This document shows, in pieces, positions 45,537-54,353 of a stretch of DNA of 64,000 nt (within the stretch, counting starts at the first letter, position 1; every line of letters begins with the position of its first letter). The stretch is taken from the NCBI RefSeq assembly GCF_030248535.1, contig NZ_JAHGAJ010000005.1:124001-188000 (forward strand), read 5' to 3'. Origin of the DNA: Vibrio sp. D404a (lineage in GTDB: Bacteria > Pseudomonadota > Gammaproteobacteria > Enterobacterales > Vibrionaceae). A program made the position numbers and the translations under genes. The notes under the pieces were generated by a model. The model worked only from the letters and a program-made list of their open reading frames with translations, made no database searches and was not told where the DNA came from.

Positions 45537-47489
45537 ATGTCCGAATCTGTAATTCAATTTAATGAATTAGCACTTAACGAAAACATCCTTTCAGCTCTTG
45601 ATAGCATGGGTTTCGTATCTCCAACTCCAATCCAAGCGGCAGCAATTCCTCTTCTTCTTGAAGGTAAAGACGCACTAGGTAAAGCACAGACAGGTACTGG
45701 TAAAACAGCAGCATTCTCTCTGCCTCTACTTAACAAAATCAACCTAAACCAACACAAACCACAAGCAATCATCATGGCTCCTACTCGTGAGCTAGCGATT
45801 CAAGTTGCTGCGGAAATCAAAAATCTTGGTCGTGACATCAAAGGCCTAAAGGTTATCGAAATCTACGGTGGTGCTTCAATCGTTGACCAAATGCGTGCTC
45901 TAAGCCGCGGTGCTCACATTGTTGTTGGTACTCCGGGTCGTGTTAAAGACTTATTAACTCGTGACCGTCTACACCTAGATGAAGCACACACATTTGTTCT
46001 TGATGAAGCAGATGAAATGCTAAAAATGGGCTTCGTAGATGACGTTACTTGGATCCTTGAGCAAGCTCCAGAATCTGCACAACGTGTACTATTCTCTGCA
46101 ACTATGCCTCCAATGGTTAAGACTATCGTTGATCGTTACCTACGTAACCCAGCGAAAGTTGACGTTGCTGGTACTAACCACACAGTTGACAAAGTAGCGC
46201 AGAACTTCTGGGTTGTTAAAGGTGTAGAGAAAGACGAAGCAATGTCTCGTCTTCTTGAAACTGAAGAGACTGACGCGTCAATCGTATTCGTACGTACACG
46301 TCAAGACACTGAGCGTCTAGCTGATTGGCTATCTGCACGTGGCTTCAAAGCTGCTGCACTGCACGGTGACATTCCTCAGTCTCTACGTGAGCGTACTGTT
46401 GATCACATCAAAGAAGGTGTTATCGATATCCTAGTCGCAACTGACGTTGTTGCACGTGGTCTAGACGTTCCACGTATTACTCACGTATTCAACTACGACA
46501 TCCCATTCGATGTTGAATCTTACATCCACCGTATTGGTCGTACTGGCCGTGCTGGACGTAAAGGTAAAGCGATCCTTCTAGTTCGCACTAACCAAATCCG
46601 TATGCTTCGCACTATCGAGCGCGTAACTAAGTCATCAATGGAAGAAATCCAACTTCCTCTACGTGACAAAGTAGCAGAAGCTCGTCTAGCTAAGCTAGGT
46701 GCAGAGCTTGAAGCAGAGAAAGAGCACAAGTCTCTAGAGAACTTCTCTGAGCTAGTTTCTAAGCTACAAGAGAGCCTAGACATTGACCCAGCAACTCTTG
46801 CTGCAATGCTTCTTAAGCGTCAACAAGGTAAGCGTCCACTGTTCTACATTGGCGAAGACCCAATGATCGCTGCAATCGAGCGCGACAAGAACCGTCGTAA
46901 AGAGCGTCGTGAAAACCGCGATCGTGACGGTGGCCGTGGTGGTCGTGACTTCAGCAACCAAGACTGGGATACATACCAGCTTCAAGTTGGTCGCGAGCAA
47001 GGCGTTCAAGTTAAAGACATCGTTGGCGCACTAGCGAACGAACTAGGCCTAACTAAAGGTTCTATCGGCGCTATCAAGCTTGACCAAGGTTCAACTTACG
47101 TTCAACTGCCAAAAGCAATGAACTCTGAAACTGCTGGTAAGCTAAGCAAGCTACGCATTCGTCAAAAAGAAGCTGGCGCTGTAGTTGTTGATTTCAACGA
47201 CTTCCGTGAGCCTCGTCGTGGCGGCGGTCGTGATGGCAACCGTGGCGGCCGTGATGGTGGTCGTGGTGGTTACCGTGGTAACCGTGACGGCAATCGCGAT
47301 GGTAACCGTGAAGGTGGACGTGGCGGCTACCGTGGTAACCGTGATGGCAACCGCGAAGGCGCCCGTGATGGCGAGCGTCGTTTCGACCGTAACCGTGGTG
47401 GCGATCACCGTGGTAACTACCGTGGCGAACGTGGTCATGGTAACGGTAATGGCGGCCGTGGTCGTCGCAATGACCGTGGCGAAGGTTAA
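45537..47489 (+). CDS. deaD: Cold-shock DEAD-box RNA helicase DeaD/CsdA
   Basis: A 650-aa helicase with motifs Q (SPTPIQAAAIP), I KAQTGTGKTAAF near residue 46, Ia APTRELAIQ, II DEADEMLKMGF, III SATMPP, V ATDVVARGLDV, VI HRIGRTGRAGR. After the core come a dimerisation segment, the DbpA-like RNA-binding fold (QLQVGREQGVQVKDIVGA near 480) and a C-terminal Arg/Gly/Asn/Asp tail of about 90 residues with repeated GNRDGNR and GRGGYRGN units. Codon use is that of a very highly expressed gene. It helps ribosome assembly and RNA decay at low temperature. Confidence 0.94.
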   Translation: MSESVIQFNELALNENILSALDSMGFVSPTPIQAAAIPLLLEGKDALGKAQTGTGKTAAFSLPLLNKINLNQHKPQAIIMAPTRELAIQVAAEIKNLGRDIKGLKVIEIYGGASIVDQMRALSRGAHIVVGTPGRVKDLLTRDRLHLDEAHTFVLDEADEMLKMGFVDDVTWILEQAPESAQRVLFSATMPPMVKTIVDRYLRNPAKVDVAGTNHTVDKVAQNFWVVKGVEKDEAMSRLLETEETDASIVFVRTRQDTERLADWLSARGFKAAALHGDIPQSLRERTVDHIKEGVIDILVATDVVARGLDVPRITHVFNYDIPFDVESYIHRIGRTGRAGRKGKAILLVRTNQIRMLRTIERVTKSSMEEIQLPLRDKVAEARLAKLGAELEAEKEHKSLENFSELVSKLQESLDIDPATLAAMLLKRQQGKRPLFYIGEDPMIAAIERDKNRRKERRENRDRDGGRGGRDFSNQDWDTYQLQVGREQGVQVKDIVGALANELGLTKGSIGAIKLDQGSTYVQLPKAMNSETAGKLSKLRIRQKEAGAVVVDFNDFREPRRGGGRDGNRGGRDGGRGGYRGNRDGNRDGNREGGRGGYRGNRDGNREGARDGERRFDRNRGGDHRGNYRGERGHGNGNGGRGRRNDRGEG

Positions 47490-47520
47490 TCTTAAAGATT
47501 ACCTCGTATAAATAAGAAGA

Positions 47521-47546
47521 AGCCGAGCATCTAGCTCGGCTTTTTT
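47521..47546 (+). terminator. Terminator of deaD
   Basis: An 8-bp stem AGCCGAGC/GCTCGGCT (47521-47528 with 47534-47541) and a T run. Confidence 0.87.
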
Positions 47547-47642
47547 GTACCCATCACTTTGTCGATTTAACACCGAATACTGAGTTTAGTATTTGCTTTT
47601 AACTTTCAAAGGCTGAAAAATAATCTCGCATCTTATCCAACG

Positions 47643-49244
47643 CTAGAAAGCAAGAGGAAGCTTGTCAGTTGAGTGAAACTGTTGTGTCCAGCTAATAATG
47701 CCAGGTAGGGGCTTAGGAGGGCTGTACAGGTAGCCTTGGATTAGGTCGCACTTCATCTCAATCAGAGCCTCAAGAGTTTCTCTGTTTTCAACGCCTTCGA
47801 CCACCACATCAAATTTGAGCCCGTGAGCCAAATCTATCGAGGTTTCGACAATGGTTCGGTTTTTCTCGTTGTGGGCAATGTCTTTAATGAAGCTGCGATC
47901 AATCTTGATCTGATCTATCGGCAACTCACTCAATCGAGCTAGAGAAGAATAGCCGGTGCCAAAGTCATCTAAGCTGATTCGGTAACCAAGCTGTTTAATT
48001 CTTTCCAATCGGGATTGGCTATTGGGAATGTCTCTTATCGCAGCTGTTTCGGTGATCTCAATAACAATACTCTTGGTGATATTCGGATTGTTGGCAGAGG
48101 CTTGAGCCAGTAATTTAAAGACCTTGCCACCGATAATGTCCTTCGCAGACAGGTTTACATGAATAGGTGCGGCAATGTTCTGCGCTTGAAATCGCTCTAT
48201 GTCGTTAAAGACCTGCTTAAGTACCCAGAGCGTAATATCGGTGATCTTGTTGCTTTGTTCAGCAATGGGAATGAACTGGGCAGGAGAGATAAACTCACCC
48301 GTTTCCGTTTGCCATCGGATTAAGGCTTCAAACTCAATCACTTGTTCTGTATGCGGGCAAACAATAGGTTGGTAATAGAGTTTAAACTGCGCTTCATCCA
48401 GTGCATGTTGAATTTGGCTTGCTATCGAAAGGTTCTGCTTTGCACCCTCAATCATGGTTGGTTCGTAGGAGATAAGGCTCAACCCTTGGCTTTTCGCTTG
48501 ATACATACTAATGTCGGCAAAATTGAGCAACTGCGTCATGTCTGTTGCATCTGCTGGGTAGTGGCTAGAGCCAAATACCACACTGGTCGATACCTCAAAT
48601 TGATCAACAATGAATAGCTCCTTAAGCGCCAACTCAATATAGCTGACGAGTTGGTTGAGCTCGAATTGAGAGTTGCGATTGGTAATGATCACAAACTCAT
48701 CGCCACCTAGGCGTGTTAGAAGCTCATCTGACTTGGTGAGTTTTTTAATTCGTTGTCCAAGTTGAATCAACAGTTGATCACCACAGTGATGACCCAGTGC
48801 GTCATTCACTTGTTTGAAGTTCACTACATCAAACATCAATACCGTGAAAGGCGAGCCCTGCTCAATGCGGCTGGACATTTCTTGTAGGCAGTAGCTTCTA
48901 TTAGGTAAACCAGTAAGAAGGTCATGACGGGCGTTATGGTGCTCTTCAGCTGCCATCTGATTAAGCTCAGTGATCGAAGCGAGGCTAAATCGTACGACCG
49001 TGACCACAAAGATGCTGCCAAAGAACAGGATCAGAGAAACACCCACCACCAGCGAGTTAATGTTATCTAAGACTAAAAGAGCGTCCAGAAATAGGATGTA
49101 GCCGATAACAAAACCGACAATCAGTCCAGAGAGAAGCTTCCACCCTTTTTTTTCGGTGATGTGACAAATCTTATGCGCAAAAACAAGCCCAATACCTAGA
49201 ATGATGATTCCTAGGGTGACTAATGCAGCAGCAAAAATAGACAA
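47643..49244 (-). CDS. GGDEF-EAL cyclic-di-GMP signalling protein
   Basis: A 533-aa inner-membrane protein. Two or more membrane helices lie in the first 90 residues. The GGDEF domain (about 105-265) has an intact RLGGDEF active site, but the RxxD inhibitory site five residues upstream reads TKSD, so product inhibition is probably lost. The EAL domain (about 275-520) keeps the key residues: EALIRW, NLSAKD, EITETA, DDFGTGYSSL, IKIDRSF and VVEGVEN. Both activities may be present. There is no sensor domain beyond the membrane region. Monocistronic. Confidence 0.9.
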   Translation of the reverse strand: MSIFAAALVTLGIIILGIGLVFAHKICHITEKKGWKLLSGLIVGFVIGYILFLDALLVLDNINSLVVGVSLILFFGSIFVVTVVRFSLASITELNQMAAEEHHNARHDLLTGLPNRSYCLQEMSSRIEQGSPFTVLMFDVVNFKQVNDALGHHCGDQLLIQLGQRIKKLTKSDELLTRLGGDEFVIITNRNSQFELNQLVSYIELALKELFIVDQFEVSTSVVFGSSHYPADATDMTQLLNFADISMYQAKSQGLSLISYEPTMIEGAKQNLSIASQIQHALDEAQFKLYYQPIVCPHTEQVIEFEALIRWQTETGEFISPAQFIPIAEQSNKITDITLWVLKQVFNDIERFQAQNIAAPIHVNLSAKDIIGGKVFKLLAQASANNPNITKSIVIEITETAAIRDIPNSQSRLERIKQLGYRISLDDFGTGYSSLARLSELPIDQIKIDRSFIKDIAHNEKNRTIVETSIDLAHGLKFDVVVEGVENRETLEALIEMKCDLIQGYLYSPPKPLPGIISWTQQFHSTDKLPLAF

Positions 49245-49631
49245 GAGTAACGTTCCTTGTATCGTTATTTTAGTTATATGGTTTGTCGTTCTGTAATTTT
49301 ATTGTAGACCATGTGTTACGGTGAGTACATATATTGTACATCCATCTGATGGATTAATGACCGTTTTTGATTAAGAATATCAATAAGAGACAAAATTTTT
49401 TTGAGCGCAAATTCTATAATTTATAGATATATACATCTGGTTGAATTCAACTATTTTTTAATTTTCAGGCGTAAAAGAAATCAATTAATGACTAGGATCA
49501 ACTAATTTGTGTTAATTTAGTTAAATATTCAAAACAAAAGTTGAAAGATTCAAAAATTATTGAATAATGGGCTTAAATAAAATTGAAGTAGAAACTTCAT
49601 CAAATTCGTACTGAAACAGGATCCATATCCA
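49245..49631. other. Divergent region before acetate kinase gene
   Basis: A 387-bp very AT-rich stretch with no plausible reading frame. It holds the leftward promoter of the GGDEF-EAL gene and the ackA leader, with an AGGA ribosome site 10 bases before the ATG. I found no clear CRP or FNR palindrome. Confidence 0.4.
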
Positions 49632-50825
49632 ATGTCTAATTCGTTTGTTCTGGTTATTAACTCAGGTAGTTCTTCTCTTAAATTCGCTGTTATCGATTCG
49701 GTAACAGGTGATGCAGTTGTTAGCGGCTTAGGTGAGTGTTTTGGCCTTCCAGAAGCGGTAATTAGCTGGAAATACAATGGTGAGAAAGTTGAAGAAGCGA
49801 TTACGGCTCCTGACAACCACCACCAACATGCAATTACTCGTATCGTTGCACTAATGGAAACGCTAGGCTTCTCTAGCGATCTTGTTGCTGTTGGTCACCG
49901 CATCGTTCACGGTGGCGAGAAATTCACTTCTACGGTTCGTATCAACGATGAAGTACTGGCTGAAATCGAAAGCCTGTCTGACCTAGCACCACTGCACAAC
50001 CCTGCAGGTGCAAAAGGCATCGAAGCTTCTATGCAAGCTTTCCCTCACCTTCCTCAGTTTGCTGTGTTTGATACAGCGTTCCACCAAACAATGCCGCAAA
50101 AAGCATTTACAGGTGCGATTTCTGGTGAGCTATACAAAGAATACGGTATCCGTCGCTACGGCTTCCACGGCACAAGCCACTACTTTGTAAGTCGCGAAGC
50201 TGCAAAAATGTTGAACAAGCCAGTTGAAGAATCAAGCTTCATCTCTGTTCACCTAGGTAACGGCGCATCAGTATGTGCAATCGAAAACGGTAAGTCAGTT
50301 GATACATCAATGGGCTTCACACCACTTGCGGGCCTAATGATGGGTACGCGCTCTGGTGACCTAGACCCAGGCGTTATCGAGTTCCTAATCAAGAAAGGTT
50401 GGACGACTGAAAAAGTATTCGACACACTAAACAAGAAGTCTGGCTTCCTAGGTGTATCTGGCCTAACTTCTGATGCTCGTGGCATCCTAGAAGCGATGGA
50501 AAACGGCCACGAAGGTGCGAAGCTAGCATTTGAAGTCTTCACTTACCGTGTTGCGAAATACATCGGCTCTTACATGATTCCACTAAGCAGCCTAGACGCA
50601 GTAATCTTTACAGGTGGTATCGGTGAGAACTCGCTACCAATCCGTCGTGAGATTCTAGCGAACCTGAAACTTCTAGGTTTTGTTGAAGACGAGAAAGGTA
50701 ACGAAGATGCACGCTTTGGCGCAGCAGGCGTTATCGCGAAGTCTGAGCTACTAAACGCAGTAGCAATGGTTATCCCAACAAACGAAGAATTCGTAATCGC
50801 TAAGCAGTCTGTAGAGCTTCTGTAA
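49632..50825 (+). CDS. ackA: Acetate kinase (stand-alone paralogue)
   Basis: A 397-aa enzyme, acetyl phosphate + ADP = acetate + ATP. Signature 1 VLVINSGSSSLKF is at residues 6-18, signature 2 YGFHGTSHYFV near 175, and adenosine-binding segments HLGNGASV near 206 and FTGGIGENS near 327. Length 397 against 400 in E. coli. No pta lies beside it, unlike the main ackA-pta operon, so this is probably the second acetate kinase typical of vibrio chromosome II. Strong codon bias indicates high expression. Confidence 0.94.
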   Translation: MSNSFVLVINSGSSSLKFAVIDSVTGDAVVSGLGECFGLPEAVISWKYNGEKVEEAITAPDNHHQHAITRIVALMETLGFSSDLVAVGHRIVHGGEKFTSTVRINDEVLAEIESLSDLAPLHNPAGAKGIEASMQAFPHLPQFAVFDTAFHQTMPQKAFTGAISGELYKEYGIRRYGFHGTSHYFVSREAAKMLNKPVEESSFISVHLGNGASVCAIENGKSVDTSMGFTPLAGLMMGTRSGDLDPGVIEFLIKKGWTTEKVFDTLNKKSGFLGVSGLTSDARGILEAMENGHEGAKLAFEVFTYRVAKYIGSYMIPLSSLDAVIFTGGIGENSLPIRREILANLKLLGFVEDEKGNEDARFGAAGVIAKSELLNAVAMVIPTNEEFVIAKQSVELL

Positions 50826-50848
50826 TAGCTTTTCAAAATAGACAGTAA

Positions 50849-50877
50849 GAAGCGAGCCCATGTGGCTCGCTTCTTTT
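50849..50877 (+). terminator. Terminator of ackA
   Basis: A perfect 10-bp stem GAAGCGAGCC/GGCTCGCTTC (50849-50858 with 50864-50873) followed by TTTT. Confidence 0.87.
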
Positions 50878-50931
50878 GCTTTTAATGGTAAGAGCTCAAA
50901 AACAATGCACCTGTTTGCGCGCCTTGTTTAT

Positions 50932-51255
50932 TTAAAACCCTTTGAAATAGAGCTGTCGACCAGTCTCTTGACATTGCTCTTGGTACGCTTTTCTTGCTTG
51001 CTCTTGCTGTCCTTCAGTCATCCCTGATAGATATTCCCGCTCTAGTTCGACAAGGTTTGAATACTGGTAATTACGCTTAGTGACTAAATAATTTCTAAAC
51101 GCAGTGCGTGACGTAATAGAGGCGCCATTGACGCCAGAAACATTGGCACAGAGCACCAACTGTTCGTTACTAACCTCGCTTAGCTCAGTGGCGGAAACGA
51201 TCGGGATTGAGGTGTAGGCAAGCGTTAATGCGGCCAATAATTTTACTTTCTTCAT
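50932..51255 (-). CDS. Exported small protein, unknown function
   Basis: A 107-aa protein with a signal peptide (MKKVKLLAALTLAYTSIPIVSA). The mature part is helical and polar with two cysteines (VLCANVSG and EQCQETG) that could form a disulfide. Its ATG lies 3 bases after the stop codon of the chaA remnant, so the two may be translationally coupled. No family recognised. Confidence 0.68.
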   Translation of the reverse strand: MKKVKLLAALTLAYTSIPIVSATELSEVSNEQLVLCANVSGVNGASITSRTAFRNYLVTKRNYQYSNLVELEREYLSGMTEGQQEQARKAYQEQCQETGRQLYFKGF

Positions 51256-51258
51256 GAC

Positions 51259-51680
51259 TTACTCAAACATCAATATGATATAGGCGATAAATAGGATTAA
51301 ATGGGTCGCGCCATTCAGGGGGTTAGTGCGACCACTGCTAAAGCTGACACTTGCCACCAGCAGTGTCGTTCCAAGGAGTATCATTTCCGCTGGCTCTAGC
51401 CCCAGAATTAGCGGCTGGTTAATAACATGAGATATCAGTAGAACCGCAGGCACTGTAAGGGCTATGGTTGCCAACACAGATCCAAAGAACAGGTTCATTG
51501 CCCGCTGAAGCTGGTTATAAAGATTGCCTTCATAACCACGACAAACAATGTCAGAGCAAGCAATACGCCCATTAGCGAACCCATGTTACTCAGAAGCATT
51601 GTGTCACCGAAACTCTTAAATCCAATAACGGTGAGAAAACCGATGAACAGAACGAGTTCGTTTTTCAAAATCTTGTTCAT
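51259..51680 (-). pseudogene. chaA: Internally deleted chaA (Ca2+/Na+:H+ antiporter) remnant
   Basis: Two short frames together resemble the two ends of ChaA (about 360 aa). The 5' part, from ATG at 51680 with a GGAGG ribosome site to a stop at 51495, gives an N-terminal membrane segment of about 61 aa. The 3' part, in another frame, reads NQLQRAMNLFFGSVLATIAL and ends SSGRTNPLNGATHLILFIAY, very close to the conserved C-terminus of E. coli ChaA. The central 220 or so residues, including the HRLGEPYG-type ion-binding motif, are missing. It therefore looks like a frameshifted, internally deleted gene without transport activity. Confidence 0.78.
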
Positions 51681-51970
51681 AGTACAGCCTCCATCGCCAC
51701 TAACGTTGTGAATGTCTGGGTGGAGAGACAGTAAAAGGTGCACTGAATGTCAGAGCGGTAAGCAGTGTGCAGCAAGTATTGACCGCGCAAAGCGGCCGTT
51801 TCATCAAATACATTTGATGAGGCGTTGGGTGTAATCATTAAAACCAAATTCTCTATAAATAAACGGGAGACGCCTATTCAATCCCCACCCATTTATCCGT
51901 ATGAATGACACTCTTTAGGCGAGCGAAAACGCATCATTTTGGGATCAAAATGATGTAGGCATGAGCTGAA

Positions 51971-52444
51971 TTATGAGAACGAGAGTGGTTTTCCGTGGAT
52001 GTGCGAATAGAGCAGGTTGGAATCTTTCCATCCCGACAAACGTGACGCGTGTGTGGTGATTTGATTTGTCCAATGCAGGTGTTGTGCAAATGGTCGTCGT
52101 GGCTCCATCGCTAACTGCAATAAAGGAGGCGGATTAAAGGCGACGAGTAGGTGATAAGTGGGCTCTATCCCTAACGTGGCACTTCGGTCTGTGCTGGTAA
52201 GCCTGCGCTGGATTGATGCGAAATATTGAGAGCTATGGTTGGTTAGATCCGAGCCTGGATCATTGTCTGTAACAGCATGTACGCGCGCATCATTGGCTAC
52301 TTCATCTTGAATGAAAAAATGATCGAGTGAGAGGTATTCAGAGGCGACGCTGTGGCTAACATAAGGTTGGTTTGAGTGGACGTGATCAGTTTCGTTCGGG
52401 TACAGGCTAGCACTCACAATGTGAGTAAGCATAAGGACTAGCAA
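51971..52444 (-). CDS. Secreted protein, unknown function, start uncertain
   Basis: Up to 157 aa. The N-terminus is a hydrophobic segment (LLVLMLTHIVSASLYP) like a signal peptide, and the frame runs on upstream through ERGYKLF without an ATG, so the true start may be a rare codon (TTG at 52444 or ATT near 52470). The mature part is His/Ser-rich and ends in a basic tail. Another short His-containing exported gene lies at 55730. It could be a real gene or a decaying one. Confidence 0.45.
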   Translation of the reverse strand: MLVLMLTHIVSASLYPNETDHVHSNQPYVSHSVASEYLSLDHFFIQDEVANDARVHAVTDNDPGSDLTNHSSQYFASIQRRLTSTDRSATLGIEPTYHLLVAFNPPPLLQLAMEPRRPFAQHLHWTNQITTHASRLSGWKDSNLLYSHIHGKPLSFS

Positions 52445-52685
52445 AAATAGTTTGTAACCGCGTTCTAAGATAATGTCGTCTCAATGTGTTACTCAATCCT
52501 TGAGAGTTAGCTCTTCGCACGAGAGCGAGCCAATACTAACAGCTCAGTGTGATATGAAAACTAAAGAAAGGTAAAATCTTAGATATTAGGTTTTTACAAA
52601 TTCCTGATGATTGCTAATGCACTTAAAATCAATGTTTTAAGCGGCTGCCATGATATGCAGCCTCTTTAAAGCCCTTAGGTAAACT

Positions 52686-53525
52686 CTACTGTTGTTGAAT
52701 CAAGGTATTCGCAGCCTGCAGTCCCATCTGATAACCGGCTTCTAGCTTATCTTTATCAGTGGTTAACCTACCGACTTCAAAGCTATCTTCGGGGGCGATT
52801 ACTTTGATGGTACAGTCTTGTGGCGGGTTATTAATGAATGCCAGAGTCTGATTGTATTGATCTGCACGAGTGATCATTGCTTCAGCAAGCTGAGGTGTTT
52901 TCTTCAATAGTTTTCGGACTAACCAAGCCGATCTTGGCGGGCGTTTTTCATAACCTTGCTTTTGAGAGAGGATCACCGTGATCTCTTTAGCACCTCGATT
53001 GTACGCCTCAATCACGGGGATCGAATCAACCACGCCGCCATCAATCATGGTGCGTCCATCAATAGTCAGTGGCGTGCGATAAGCCATAGGTACAGAGCAA
53101 GACGCTTTAAGCAGCTCTTCAAGGTTCTCCTCGTCCCCTTGAGTATAAACAGCCGTTCCATTATCAACATCGGTGGTCACGACATGAAAGGGCAGTGGCT
53201 GCTCGTTGAAGGCTTGCATGTCATAAGGGTAGTTCTCTGCGATATGATCCCATAACCAATCTAGCTCTAATAGGTGACCACCTTTGGCAAATCTTTTAAA
53301 GTCAATGAACTCTGGCCTACAGGAGTAGTCAGCAATGATGGTATGGGTTCGACCACGTTGATTCGATAACCAAGAGGCTATGTTGGTTGAGCCAGCAGAA
53401 ACACCGATGCAGAAATCAAATGGGTTGTAGTTGTGGTCTAAAAATCCGTCCAATACACCGGCTGCAAAGATGCCTCGCATTGCACCACCTTCTACCACCA
53501 ACGCATGTTTTGTTTTTTGTGTCAT
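52686..53525 (-). CDS. Patatin-like phospholipase
   Basis: A 279-aa predicted cytoplasmic serine hydrolase. Oxyanion motif GGAMRG at residues 14-19, nucleophile GVSAGS near 41-46, and catalytic Asp in DGGVVDS near 162. It matches the bacterial YjjU-like patatin group of acyl hydrolases acting on phospholipids. It stands alone, between hypothetical genes and the regulator at 53691. The role is probably phospholipid turnover; substrates are not known. Confidence 0.9.
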   Translation of the reverse strand: MTQKTKHALVVEGGAMRGIFAAGVLDGFLDHNYNPFDFCIGVSAGSTNIASWLSNQRGRTHTIIADYSCRPEFIDFKRFAKGGHLLELDWLWDHIAENYPYDMQAFNEQPLPFHVVTTDVDNGTAVYTQGDEENLEELLKASCSVPMAYRTPLTIDGRTMIDGGVVDSIPVIEAYNRGAKEITVILSQKQGYEKRPPRSAWLVRKLLKKTPQLAEAMITRADQYNQTLAFINNPPQDCTIKVIAPEDSFEVGRLTTDKDKLEAGYQMGLQAANTLIQQQ

Positions 53526-53690
53526 TCTAACGTCGACTCCCTAATGTTTATCTGAATCTATTCCTTTAGCTACTCATCGACCAGATAGAGCAGATACTGT
53601 CCAACTGTATTATTACTAGATTCGTGGTCAGATGTGTAGGTGCAACGCCAAAAAAATGAAAAGACCAAGCCAAACATAGGGTTATACGCA

Positions 53691-54251
53691 TTATTTATTT
53701 GGATAGTGGATCACGTTATGAAAAACAGCGTTCTCTGGTCCTACGTTTTTGTAGCCATGAGTTTGATTGGCATTGAAGCGCACAGCTTGCCCAGCATGTA
53801 ATGTGTGCCACTCACCATCAAACAGCACTGCCATTTGACCTGAAATACATAAGATGTGCTCTGTAACACCTAAGTTATGAGGCTCTGATTCATGCTGGTA
53901 CTCTGGCGCTAAAGTCAGTTCGAAAATCTCAAAGCCTAACGCTGGTTCGAAAGGGAACAGCAAGCTCACAAAAAAACCAACGTTGTACTCCTCACGCCTT
54001 AATTCGTTTGCGTCTCTAAAAAGACTGGTGAGTTCATTGTTCGAGCTGGCATCGATAAAGCTCGAAAAAGATACCTCGAAGCCTGAAGCGATTTGCCACA
54101 GTTTGGCGACCGTAGGGCTGGATTCACCACGCTCAATTTGTCCTAGCATGGCTTTACTCACTCCTGTGGCTTTAGCCGTTGTATCTAAGCTCCAGCCTTT
54201 TTCTTTACGCAGGCGTTTTAGGTTATCGCCAACTTTAATTTCCGTTTGCAT
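53691..54251 (-). CDS. XRE-cupin regulator (SutR/YdcN-like)
   Basis: A 186-aa regulator with an N-terminal helix-turn-helix (DNLKRLRKEKGWSLDTTAKA, GVSKAMLGQIERGESSP, residues about 8-62) and a C-terminal cupin (about 110-180, EPHNLGVTEHILCISGQM). In E. coli the same arrangement, ydcN (sutR) divergent from benE-type ydcO, is known. Repeated operator-like sequences fill the 102-bp region between this gene and the transporter gene, indicating autoregulation and control of the transporter. Confidence 0.88.
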   Translation of the reverse strand: MQTEIKVGDNLKRLRKEKGWSLDTTAKATGVSKAMLGQIERGESSPTVAKLWQIASGFEVSFSSFIDASSNNELTSLFRDANELRREEYNVGFFVSLLFPFEPALGFEIFELTLAPEYQHESEPHNLGVTEHILCISGQMAVLFDGEWHTLHAGQAVRFNANQTHGYKNVGPENAVFHNVIHYPNK

Positions 54252-54283
54252 ATTTTCTCGGCAAGTTTTTTTCGATAAATAGG

Positions 54284-54340
54284 TTGTGCGTTATAGCGCA
54301 CAAGTGCTAAGTTTAATTTAAGGACGTTATAACGCACACA
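54284..54340. promoter_or_regulatory. Paired operator repeats between regulator and BenE-like gene
   Basis: Two copies of TGTGCGTTATA in inverted orientation (54285-54295 and 54329-54339, exact 11-bp match). The first lies within the palindrome GTGCGTTATAGCGCAC. They are likely binding sites for the XRE-cupin protein. Confidence 0.65.
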
Positions 54341-54353
54341 GGTTGAAATTAAA

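Noticed and set aside
47151..47511. Long frames on both strands in the deaD tail
   Set aside because: They are low-complexity Val/Thr strings produced by the repetitive RGG-coding DNA in other frames.
49632..50931. ackA-pta operon
   Set aside because: No pta or fragment of it follows; a terminator directly ends ackA.
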